A stretch of DNA of 64,000 nt from an uncultured Prevotellaceae bacterium (GTDB lineage Bacteria; Bacteroidota; Bacteroidia; Bacteroidales; Bacteroidaceae): contig CASFNA010000016.1 of assembly GCA_949295905.1 (NCBI GenBank), positions 1 to 64,000 of the forward strand, read 5' to 3'. The translations under genes were made by a program, and so were the position numbers. Positions 19,037 through 26,278 of the stretch are shown here, piece after piece. Below the pieces are notes generated by a model. The model saw nothing but the letters and a program-made list of their open reading frames with translations, was not told where the DNA came from and did not search any database. The number at the start of each line of letters is the position of its first letter. The stretch's first letter is position 1.

Positions 19037-19446
19037 AACTTGATGAAACCGAGACTGTTGCGAAATGCCGTGTATTGACTTTCAAAAGATGGCTTTTTAC
19101 AATGCGAAACATGACCTTTCACACTGCAGTTCGTGGCCTTTTAGAAAGGCATTGGTTTATGGCAGGAGTTGGGGTTACCATTATGATGCAGTTGAAAGCA
19201 GTTTTTTGGGGAATGAATTTGGCGGAGTACGTTTGTTTTAGACGTTCATAAAGACTTCGGACAAATCGTCTACCCTGTGGGGCATGGTATATCCAAAGTT
19301 CGTGTCAGGACTGTTACAAGAATTGCCTATGTCGCACAAAACCGCTCCGCGCTTCCATACCACATAAGCCATTACAGCCGCTCGCAAGCTCGTACCGGGC
19401 TGACCAGTTTTATTTTATCGTATCACCTTATTATAAATCATTAGAT
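19037..19446 (+). other. 410-bp gene-free gap, probable oriT region
   Basis: No coding frame is convincing here. The gap lies directly before mobC and the relaxase gene, where oriT sits in related elements. It holds a repeat array around 19078-19150 (AAAAGATGGCTTTTT, GACCTTTCACACTGC, GGCCTTTTAGAAAGG) similar in style to the intergenic repeats of the right flank. A short imperfect inverted repeat lies at about 19373-19402 (CAGCC ... GGCTG). I cannot place the nick site. Confidence 0.45.
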
Positions 19447-19830
19447 ATGACAACAACGGAAGGAAACAAGGACAAAAAGAAAAAGGCTATAAAGCGCACA
19501 AAGCGGCTGGAGGCCAGAGTGACCGAAGAGGAATACACAAAAGCCGTGGAGCTTGCCGAGACCTGCGGCTTGACTTTGAGCGACTATATTCGAAAATGTG
19601 CTTTGGGGCAGCATCCGAGGCGACGGCTTACCGACAAGGAGGTGGAAGCCCTTTGTAGTCTTTCCGATGCACGGGGCGAATTAATGCGAATAGCAGCAGC
19701 CGTCAAGTCCATACAGGGCAGCCATCGGGCGCAATACTTCGCAGACACCCGTTTCGTGGAACAGTGGATGCGTGCCGCCGTTCCCCTTATAGTCCGTTGG
19801 AATGAAATTCAGGAATACATCACCCGATAA
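19447..19830 (+). CDS. MobC-family relaxosome accessory protein
   Basis: A 127-residue basic protein. The Lys-rich start is followed by a ribbon-helix-helix-like segment (R-L-E-A-R-V-T-E-E-E-Y ... G-L-T-L-S-D-Y-I-R-K-C-A-L-G), typical of MobC/MbpC plasmid mobilization proteins that bind oriT and help the relaxase open the strands. A helical C-terminal part follows. It sits 12 bp before the relaxase gene, as expected. The candidate oriT gap lies immediately upstream. Confidence 0.85.
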   Translation: MTTTEGNKDKKKKAIKRTKRLEARVTEEEYTKAVELAETCGLTLSDYIRKCALGQHPRRRLTDKEVEALCSLSDARGELMRIAAAVKSIQGSHRAQYFADTRFVEQWMRAAVPLIVRWNEIQEYITR

Positions 19831-19842
19831 ATCCCCAACCAG

Positions 19843-21051
19843 ATGATAGCAAAAGCGACCACCATCAGCCACGGCGGAAACGCCGTCCGCTATTCGGTCA
19901 ACAAAGACAAGGCCGAGATAGTGAAAGTGAACTTCTTGCCCGATGACATATCGGCTGAAGCTATGTATCAACGTATGGTACTCAAACAAAAGGAATTTTC
20001 CAGTACAATCAACAAGGGCAGACCACTCAAACGGAATGTGATAAGAATGGAAATATCCCCAACTAAGGAAGAATCCGCAGGCTGGACGCTGGCTGATTGG
20101 GTAAGGTTGGCAAACGAGTACATCCAAGTATTCGATTCCATCGACCTCTCGAAAAAGGCAAAACGCGCCAGTGCTAAGTCCACCAACGTAAAGAACAGCC
20201 AGTATGTAGTCGCGCTCCACCACGATGCAAAAAGTGGCATACCTCATTTGCACATAGACGTGAACCGTGTGGACATGGATGGAAAGGTTAACGATGACCA
20301 CTTGATAGCGGAACGGGCAATGTCGGCTGCGTACATTATCAATGAGCGACGGGGATGGGTACAGCCGGAAGATATTTACGAAAGGCGCAGGCAAGAGATA
20401 GCAGACACTTGCATGGATGTACTTCGTTCCTTGCCGAAATTCAGTTGGTCAGGCTACGAGGCTGGGCTGAAAGCGCACGGCTACGGCATACACTTACAAG
20501 AGGATGACAAAGGGAATGTACGAGGTTATTCTGTTCTGTCGGGCAACTCCAGTTACAAATCCTCCATTCTCGGCAAAGGCCGACATCTCATGCCATCAAA
20601 GATAGAAGCGACATGGGCAAGGCTTCATGGAGAGCGGAAATCTTCGGTAATCCCAAATACTGAACAGAAAATACGGACAGCTACCATTTTGGCAGAAATG
20701 CCACAGCCCAACAGTCCGGCTCCCGTTATCAAGCACTACGACATATCCACGGACGAATACCATCATTACCATGTGGCCATACCGGAAGAAGCGGACGAAA
20801 TCATCCTCAAGGAATGTTCCGTGCCGGAGGATAATCCCTTTGCGAATATAGAAGATGTACAGAAAACCGCCTTGCTCCTTTTTGCCGAATACCTTGACGG
20901 TGCAACGGGCATGGCTGCATCTAATGGCGGCGGAGGTTCTGACATGAGTGGTTGGGGAAAAGATAAAGATGAAGACGAACGCGAATGGGTAAGGCGATGC
21001 GCTCAAATGGCCAAACGCCTTTGCAGACGAAGGAGAGGTTTACACAGATAA
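19843..21051 (+). CDS. Relaxase / mobilization nuclease (MobA-like)
   Basis: Nicks oriT and carries the strand during conjugal transfer. The 402-residue protein has the relaxase N-terminal domain. The metal-binding motif is clear: H126-H127 and then I-P-H-L-H-I-D (His135, His137). Candidate catalytic Tyr residues are Tyr17 (A-V-R-Y-S-V-N) and others in the first 60 residues. The last 120 residues are variable, and the C-terminus is Arg-rich. Together with MobC it makes the element transferable by a helper conjugative system. It is shorter than many MobA proteins, with no primase domain attached. Confidence 0.9.
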   Translation: MIAKATTISHGGNAVRYSVNKDKAEIVKVNFLPDDISAEAMYQRMVLKQKEFSSTINKGRPLKRNVIRMEISPTKEESAGWTLADWVRLANEYIQVFDSIDLSKKAKRASAKSTNVKNSQYVVALHHDAKSGIPHLHIDVNRVDMDGKVNDDHLIAERAMSAAYIINERRGWVQPEDIYERRRQEIADTCMDVLRSLPKFSWSGYEAGLKAHGYGIHLQEDDKGNVRGYSVLSGNSSYKSSILGKGRHLMPSKIEATWARLHGERKSSVIPNTEQKIRTATILAEMPQPNSPAPVIKHYDISTDEYHHYHVAIPEEADEIILKECSVPEDNPFANIEDVQKTALLLFAEYLDGATGMAASNGGGGSDMSGWGKDKDEDEREWVRRCAQMAKRLCRRRRGLHR

Positions 21052-21076
21052 TTGTTTTACTCAAAATCAATGAAGT

Positions 21077-21562
21077 ATGGGAATTGGAAAAGGGAAATCT
21101 GACAAGATAGAAATTGACGGCCTTATAGAAGGTACTAACAATGAAAATAAAGTAGCCCAAGAAGAAAGTAAACTTGAACAGAAAATTAAAGAACTAAAGG
21201 ATGTGCGTTTGGAGTTGGAAGCTGCTACCCGCAAAATGGAAGAAGTTACTTTTGCGCTCAAAACGGCTACGGATAGTGCTGACAACATTATTTCAGGCAT
21301 TTGCCGTGCTATTGTCAAAGCGGAACAAAATATAGTTATCCGTGCCAAAATCAGCACAGATGAGTTAGCGAAAGTGCATCAATGCACAGTTCGGCATATC
21401 AAAGCTGAAGAAGAACTGTTGGAAAGGCATAGTGATAAAATGGCCAAACGCCTCCAAAACAATGAAGGCGTTTGGCTTTCCACCCCTTGGCTTATATTTA
21501 CTTTGCTCGTACTGGCGATTAGTTATCTTGCCGTAATTTTATGGGCTATATACAAAAGGTGA
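21077..21562 (+). CDS. Coiled-coil protein with C-terminal membrane anchor
   Basis: A 161-residue protein. Residues about 30-75 form a Glu/Lys-rich coiled coil, and a single hydrophobic segment (W-L-I-F-T-L-L-V-L-A-I-S-Y-L-A-V-I-L-W) lies at about 138-157, leaving a very short tail. It is the last plus-strand gene of the mobilization module and follows the relaxase by 25 bp. Proteins of this plan often follow relaxase genes in Bacteroides elements, so it may tether the relaxosome to the membrane. I do not recognise a named family. Confidence 0.65.
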   Translation: MGIGKGKSDKIEIDGLIEGTNNENKVAQEESKLEQKIKELKDVRLELEAATRKMEEVTFALKTATDSADNIISGICRAIVKAEQNIVIRAKISTDELAKVHQCTVRHIKAEEELLERHSDKMAKRLQNNEGVWLSTPWLIFTLLVLAISYLAVILWAIYKR

Positions 21563-21601
21563 GTACACACTTTTACTTGCCCAATGATTTGAACATTTTA
21601 G

Positions 21602-22216
21602 TTATACACCGTTTCTTCTGTTCCATATAGGGATGGACGTAAAGGTTGAGCGTGGTTGAAACATTGAAATGTTGGAGTGACCTAACAACACGCTCACTGT
21701 TTTATAGTCGCACCCGGCTTCAATGCAACGGGTGGCGAAGCTGTGACGCAGACCGTGATATTTCAATTTAGGGATGTCGAGTTTCGTCATCAAACTGTTG
21801 TAGTAGTTGCGGTATGTGCATGGCTCTGTTGGATGCTCGTCGTTACTAATCAACACGCCATCAAACATGGCATTGAAGTCGATAGTGTTGTTGACATAGA
21901 ATGTATCGGTGTACTCTCCGCATCCTATCTTGAAGTTGAATGATACACCCTGGCACTTTACACCCTTTCCTTGTACTGAGTGTATGTCTATGGTCTTGCC
22001 GTCTATTACACTTGACTCGTCGATAAATGAAAGTACCGACTTGTTGAGTATGCAATGTACGGAACCGCTATCAACCATCATAGCACCCACGTACACATTT
22101 CCATCCTTTCCCTTGAATGTAGCTTTCACAATAGGGAACCCCACTTGCTCTATGTCTCTCAGTTTTGCAGTTCTTGTCTTCATCTTTTTCTGGTTTTGTT
22201 TGTTTGGAAAAGCCAC
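21602..22216 (-). pseudogene. Chimera of a retropepsin-like domain and a broken integrase C-terminus
   Basis: The first 135 residues look like a retropepsin-type aspartic protease fold with the D-S-G active-site triad (M-M-V-D-S-G-S-V). Near M-F-D-G-V-L the frame passes, still open, into the end of a tyrosine recombinase (T-E-P-C-T-Y-R ... K-Y-H-G-L-R-H-S-F-A-T, then L-L-G-H-S-N-I-S). Eight extra bases (second TTGAAA at 21664-21669) then shift the frame, so the expected T-T-L-N-L-Y-V-H-P with the catalytic Tyr is present only in another frame. The integrase part is therefore dead and N-terminally truncated. The protease part could still be made from the upstream helicase transcript, starting 6 bp after its stop. 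Confidence 0.7.
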
Positions 22217-22221
22217 CTGCT

Positions 22222-24285
22222 TTATGCTGCAGGCTGCTCTTCGTTGAATTCTTGCTTTTTGATTCTGCGAATCAAGTAAGCGATAGCCTTTGGTGCCTTC
22301 TCTCGGCAGACCTTCAGCTGAGCAAGGAACTCCTCCTCGGTAGCGTCTGAGTTGAAGAGGTCCACCAACTCGCAGTTGTTGTCCGACTGCTTGTCAAGCT
22401 TTAGGTTGTGGCGTTGCATCAAAGTGCGAAGGGCAAGGATACCAAGGTCGTACTTTGGACGTGCCTCTACCAGTTTGCGCATCAAGTCAAGTCCTGGATC
22501 GCCAATGTGCATCTCATTGAGCATGGCAATCATGAAGAGCACCTTTGCGTCTGGTGTTGCCATCTCGAACACGTTCGCAAGCTGGCAGTTGGTCTCGTCA
22601 GCTTCTGTGTAGCGTTCGAGTTTTGCCAAGGCACGCGACTTGATGTACATGGCTTCTGCACATTGGTGTGTTGCCAGTACCTCGTTAGCGTACGTCAATG
22701 CTTCCTCGTACTTCTCTGCATAGAGGCAGAGCAACGAAGCAAGGAACTTCGGAGCCCAATGGCTTGCCTTTGTCAGACACTCTGGTACCGACTCTATCGA
22801 ACCATAGAGATGTTCGTCGCACACGAGTATGTCAAGGAAGCGTTTTGCTTGCTGCATGGCTTCTTTGATGTCGCTGTTCTCAGCCTTCTTCGCTACGAGG
22901 AGCAGGTACTGACGTGCCGCTTCGTCGTAGTCGTTGTGCTGGAGTGCGCCATAGACAGCTTTTCCGCTCTCTATCTCGTTGCCAATCTGTTGCTCGTTGT
23001 TGTACTCGCTTGCGTAAGTTAGCACCTCACGACTCGTATGAGCATACTGAGGTATGACGTTCTTCGAGAGGTACAGACCTTCAAGGCTGCGAACACGGCT
23101 CAGAGCTACGTAGAGCTGTCCTGCTGCGAACATGCCACGGCTGAGGTCGAGCGAGAGTTTGTCGAAGGTCATGCCCTGACTCTTGTGGACGGTGATTGCC
23201 CATGCAAGTTTCAGAGGGTACTGGGTGAATGTACCAATAAGTTCCTTCTTCATCTTGCGCTCCTCCTTGTTGTAGTCGTAGCTGTACGACTCCCATGAAC
23301 AGCATGGCACAATGTATGTCTCGCCGTTGTTGAGCGTCACGCTGATCTCGTCCTTAGTGAGTTTGCTCACCTTGCCGAGAGTGCCGTTTGCCCATCGCTT
23401 TTGCTGGTCGTTGCGAGTAAACATCACCTGAGCACCAACCTTGAGGCGAAGCTTCATGTCCACCGGGAACTTCTTTTCCTCGAACTTGCCGTCAATGGTT
23501 CCTTCATAGACGAACTCCTCCGACTCAATCTCCTCTAGTCGCTGAAGGTTGATCTTGTCTGCCGTCTTGTTGATGGAAGCCAGCGTGATGACAGCACCAT
23601 CTTCTGCGGTCGGAATGTGAACGCGATCGTTGAGGTGCATGATGTTCTCTGGTGTTACCTTGTTCAGGCGCACATTCTCCAAGATGTGCAGGAAGTGTTC
23701 GTCATCCTGACGGTACACCTTGCGGAACTCGATCTTCACGAGTCGCATGCGCTTGATGGCGTCTGACTTGTAGAAGAAGAAGTCATCCGTTTGGTACAGA
23801 TCCTTCAGCATATCCTTCTCAGGACCTTGCTTCACCACCGGTGGCAACTGGAACATGTCGCCTACGAAGATTATCTGCTTGCCGCCGAAAGGCATGTTGT
23901 TGCGCAGAGCCTTACGCATGGTGTAGTCGATGGCATCCATGATGTCGCATCTTACCATCGACACTTCATCGATGATGATCGTATCTGCATGTAAAAGCGT
24001 CAGAATCTTTGCCTCGTTCATCTTGCCGCATGTTCCTGGCGTACACACCTCCATTGGCAAGCCAAAGAAGGAGTGTATTGTGTCGCCACCGGCGAGGATG
24101 GCTGCCACACCTGTTGGGGCAAGGGTGATGAACTGCTTTCCAACCAACTTCTGTACGTTGTGAAGAAAGGTTGTCTTACCTGTTCCAGCACGACCTGTGA
24201 GGAAGAAGCTGGAGTTTGTGTTGGCAACAAGCTCGTATGCAAGCTGCTGCTCGTGGTTGTGCGGGTCTATCTGTGTGTTCTGCAT
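22222..24285 (-). CDS. Pif1/RecD-like SF1 helicase with TPR-like C-terminus
   Basis: A 687-residue superfamily 1B helicase. Motif I G-R-A-G-T-G-K-T is at residues 31-38, motif Ia A-P-T-G-V-A-A at 56-62, and motif II I-I-I-D-E-V-S-M with Asp106-Glu107. A G-D-M-F-Q-L-P-P motif III follows, and T-V-H-K-S-Q-G and Y-V-A-L-S-R-V near residues 365-400 complete the set. The last 270 residues are helical and TPR-like. DNA unwinding is expected; a role in phage defence or element replication is inferred from context. It follows a 168-aa gene by 3 bp and belongs to the operon starting at 25300. Confidence 0.9.
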   Translation of the reverse strand: MQNTQIDPHNHEQQLAYELVANTNSSFFLTGRAGTGKTTFLHNVQKLVGKQFITLAPTGVAAILAGGDTIHSFFGLPMEVCTPGTCGKMNEAKILTLLHADTIIIDEVSMVRCDIMDAIDYTMRKALRNNMPFGGKQIIFVGDMFQLPPVVKQGPEKDMLKDLYQTDDFFFYKSDAIKRMRLVKIEFRKVYRQDDEHFLHILENVRLNKVTPENIMHLNDRVHIPTAEDGAVITLASINKTADKINLQRLEEIESEEFVYEGTIDGKFEEKKFPVDMKLRLKVGAQVMFTRNDQQKRWANGTLGKVSKLTKDEISVTLNNGETYIVPCCSWESYSYDYNKEERKMKKELIGTFTQYPLKLAWAITVHKSQGMTFDKLSLDLSRGMFAAGQLYVALSRVRSLEGLYLSKNVIPQYAHTSREVLTYASEYNNEQQIGNEIESGKAVYGALQHNDYDEAARQYLLLVAKKAENSDIKEAMQQAKRFLDILVCDEHLYGSIESVPECLTKASHWAPKFLASLLCLYAEKYEEALTYANEVLATHQCAEAMYIKSRALAKLERYTEADETNCQLANVFEMATPDAKVLFMIAMLNEMHIGDPGLDLMRKLVEARPKYDLGILALRTLMQRHNLKLDKQSDNNCELVDLFNSDATEEEFLAQLKVCREKAPKAIAYLIRRIKKQEFNEEQPAA

Positions 24286-24288
24286 GTC

Positions 24289-24795
24289 CTACTTCTGTTC
24301 GATTTGTGGGAGGATTTGGGTGAGATGTGTGTTGTAGTCGCTGTCGAGGAAACTCTTGTAGCATCCATCGATGATGCCTTTCGCCTTCTCTTCGAGTTCT
24401 TCCTGTGGCATGCAGCTTCTCTGGGCTTTGAGTACTCCTTCAAAGAAGTTGCGCACCATGGTTTCTAATTCCTTTCGGATGAACTCCTCGTTGCGATGCA
24501 CCTTGTCGTAGTCTCTCTTCTGAACAAGTTCAAGGCGTGTACCGTTGAAGGCGTAAACTTCGATGCCGTCGATGTAGGTCCAGTTGTGGTAGAGTCCCAC
24601 CTTCTCGACAACTACGATGCGGTCGCAGAATCTCACGCCCTTGTAGTAGCGGTTTCCGCTTGCGCTCTCGTACTCCTCGCAGAGGAACATCTTCTGTCCT
24701 TCGTCCCATACAGGAATGTGAACTCGTTGGTTACCGAATGTCGGCAGGATGCTGTCGAACAGGTCTTTGTTGATTGCTTTTGTTAAGCTTGCCAT
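24289..24795 (-). CDS. Conserved protein, paralogue of its upstream neighbour
   Basis: A 168-residue protein I cannot assign. It shares a pattern with the next gene upstream (24857-25300): S-A-S-G-N-R-Y-Y-K-G-V-R-F-C-D-R here against S-A-A-G-N-T-Y-Y-R-A-I-R-L-S-D-R there, followed by G-I-x-x-[FY]-A-[FW]-N-G. A helical C-terminal half follows. No signal peptide or membrane segment. It ends 3 bp before the helicase start, so the two are co-translated and may work together. Confidence 0.65.
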   Translation of the reverse strand: MASLTKAINKDLFDSILPTFGNQRVHIPVWDEGQKMFLCEEYESASGNRYYKGVRFCDRIVVVEKVGLYHNWTYIDGIEVYAFNGTRLELVQKRDYDKVHRNEEFIRKELETMVRNFFEGVLKAQRSCMPQEELEEKAKGIIDGCYKSFLDSDYNTHLTQILPQIEQK

Positions 24796-24856
24796 GTCGT
24801 TTTGTTTTTCTTGGTTTGTGATTTTTGTTTGTTCTCTCTTTGATTGGGCATGATGG

Positions 24857-25300
24857 TTAGCCCAAGCACTTCTGATGAGTTGCCTCTATCATGCTTCGCG
24901 AGAAGTCAAGGAGCTGACTCTCTGTAACCATGCTGCCCATTGCCTTGGCTTGTCCCTTCAGGAAGTCCTTCAGCATGAGGATGCTCTCTTCCTTGGCGCT
25001 TCGTTCGTTGAAACATCGCCAGTTGCATCCACCCCAGAACTTCTGAGCAATGATGTTTGCCTTCTGTCCGTTCCATGCAAACAGTGTGATGCCGTTGAGG
25101 AAGGTGTGGGCGTAACCTTGTCCGATATGGTAGTAAACTGCCAATCGATCAGAGAGGCGGATTGCTCGGTAGTAGGTGTTGCCAGCTGCGCTGGTGTAAC
25201 CGAGGGTGAGGTACACGTTCTTCTCTGCGTTGTAGGTGAGAGAACTACCCGAGAGGGCTGGGAGTGCCTTTGCGGCAATGAGTGCGAGTGATGTGTTCAT
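24857..25300 (-). CDS. Conserved protein, first gene of the helicase operon
   Basis: A 147-residue protein of unknown function and the first gene of the unit 25300-22222. It shares a central beta-rich motif (A-G-N-T-Y-Y-R-A-I-R-L-S-D-R) and the G-I-T-L-F-A-W-N-G segment with the following gene, so the two arose by duplication. It is cytoplasmic by appearance. Its promoter carries the palindromic operator described at 25401-25474. Confidence 0.65.
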   Translation of the reverse strand: MNTSLALIAAKALPALSGSSLTYNAEKNVYLTLGYTSAAGNTYYRAIRLSDRLAVYYHIGQGYAHTFLNGITLFAWNGQKANIIAQKFWGGCNWRCFNERSAKEESILMLKDFLKGQAKAMGSMVTESQLLDFSRSMIEATHQKCLG

Positions 25301-25400
25301 CGTATGTCTGGTTTTTGTTTAGCGGAATAGGCCGCCACCTCTGTTGTTTGTAATAATAAAATAATGTATAAACAAAACCAACTCTCTCGGAATTGTGATG

Positions 25401-25474
25401 CAAAGTTACTATGTTAGTATAGGGCATGCAAGCTTTCTTACATGAGTATTGGTTCCTTCCGTTTTGGAACCAAT
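25401..25474 (-). promoter_or_regulatory. Operator-linked promoter 1 (helicase operon)
   Basis: On the minus strand a TAACTTTG -7 box (25401-25408) lacks a proper -33 TTTG. Upstream lies a perfect palindrome: ATTGGTTCC, nine bases, GGAACCAAT (25448-25474). The same arrangement, with the palindrome beginning exactly 48 bp from the G next to the -7 box, is repeated at 25917-25991 and 26204-26278. This points to a shared activator-type regulator. Confidence 0.75.
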
Positions 25475-25493
25475 CACACTCATTTTTGAAAGT

Positions 25494-25892
25494 TCATGCA
25501 GCGTATCTTTTCTTTCTGATATCCTTCATACACTTGCTTGTGCATGCAAGGGTGATGTGCATTGAGGTGAGATCTTCTGAACGACCATGCTTCTTGTGGC
25601 TTGCCTGTACCTGACATTTCTCTACGATGCGACGGAGAATTCTGTCCTGCACTTTTGAAGGCTTCATCTTACTTCTGATGTTCAAGTTGAGAAGGATGCC
25701 GTCAAGTACCTCAATCTCAATCTTGTTTGTTGTCACATTGCAGAGCTCTTCGGTAGCTGCCTTGCGATAGCGATCAGAAGTCTCAACACGTTCCCAACGC
25801 TTGTTGGTTCTTCTGTGAGCATCTGCCTCTGCCTTCCTCTGCTTCTTTGTCTGCTTTGCTGTTGCCTTGTTGTTGTTTGGTGTCTGTTTCAT
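25494..25892 (-). CDS. Small basic protein of unknown function
   Basis: A 132-residue protein, very rich in Lys, Arg, Gln and Thr in its first 45 residues and basic throughout, so nucleic-acid binding is plausible. No known motif seen. It has its own promoter with the shared palindromic operator (25918-25991), which supports it as a real gene of the same regulon. It lies upstream of the helicase operon on the same strand, separated by promoter 1. Confidence 0.55.
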   Translation of the reverse strand: MKQTPNNNKATAKQTKKQRKAEADAHRRTNKRWERVETSDRYRKAATEELCNVTTNKIEIEVLDGILLNLNIRSKMKPSKVQDRILRRIVEKCQVQASHKKHGRSEDLTSMHITLACTSKCMKDIRKKRYAA

Positions 25893-25917
25893 AGTCGTTC
25901 GTTTTTGATTTCGAGTG

Positions 25918-25991
25918 CAAAGTTACTACTCGTTTTAGGATCTGAAGAATGTTTTCACCAGAACAATAGTTCCTCTCATTTTGGAACCATT
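25918..25991 (-). promoter_or_regulatory. Operator-linked promoter 2
   Basis: TAACTTTG -7 box at 25918-25925 on the minus strand. The palindrome AATAGTTCC, nine bases, GGAACCATT lies at 25965-25991 (one mismatch between arms). The start-to-start distance is the same 48 bp as at promoters 1 and 3. Confidence 0.75.
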
Positions 25992-26005
25992 GTCTCTCTG
26001 ATTAA

Positions 26006-26131
26006 CTACTTCTTTCCTGCGAAAAAAGCAGTAATGGCAGTACCGATTGCCGAGCAGATAGCTGCTGCGAGCAACCAACGATCTTTCTCTGTCATAGGCG
26101 TTTCTGTTTTTGGTGATTGCTGTGTTTCCAT
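26006..26131 (-). CDS. 41-residue single-pass membrane peptide
   Basis: A short frame coding for a polar N-terminus (M-E-T-Q-Q-S-P-K), the segment E-K-D-R-W, then a hydrophobic stretch of about 17 residues (L-L-A-A-A-I ... A-I-T-A-F-F-A) and the end G-K-K. It lies directly behind operator-linked promoter 3, about 75 bp from the -7 box, which is the main reason to believe it. A longer frame overlaps it (25935-26207) but begins inside the promoter and has no membrane logic. It could be a phage-holin-like or toxin-type peptide; this is speculative. Confidence 0.5.
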   Translation of the reverse strand: METQQSPKTETPMTEKDRWLLAAAICSAIGTAITAFFAGKK

Positions 26132-26204
26132 TTGCGATCAGTTTTAGGTTTCTACCAACGAATTGCAGCGTCAACTTCGTGGTGGTTTTCGAAGTTTGAC
26201 GCTG

Positions 26205-26278
26205 CAAAGGTAATAACTATTCTTGTGATAAAATCAAGAATTTATGATTCGAATGGTTCCTCCGTATTTGGAACCATT
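26205..26278 (-). promoter_or_regulatory. Operator-linked promoter 3
   Basis: TACCTTTG -7 box at 26205-26212 on the minus strand. The perfect palindrome AATGGTTCC, nine bases, GGAACCATT (26252-26278) overlaps the last codons of the WYL regulator gene. It has the same 48-bp phasing as promoters 1 and 2. Next to it is a 13-bp inverted repeat (GCAGCGTCAA ... TTGACGCTGC, 26165-26204) that could form a hairpin in the leader. Confidence 0.75.

Noticed and set aside
25935-26207. 90-codon minus-strand frame
   Set aside because: It starts inside the operator-linked promoter and overlaps the more plausible 41-residue membrane peptide; its translation looks random.
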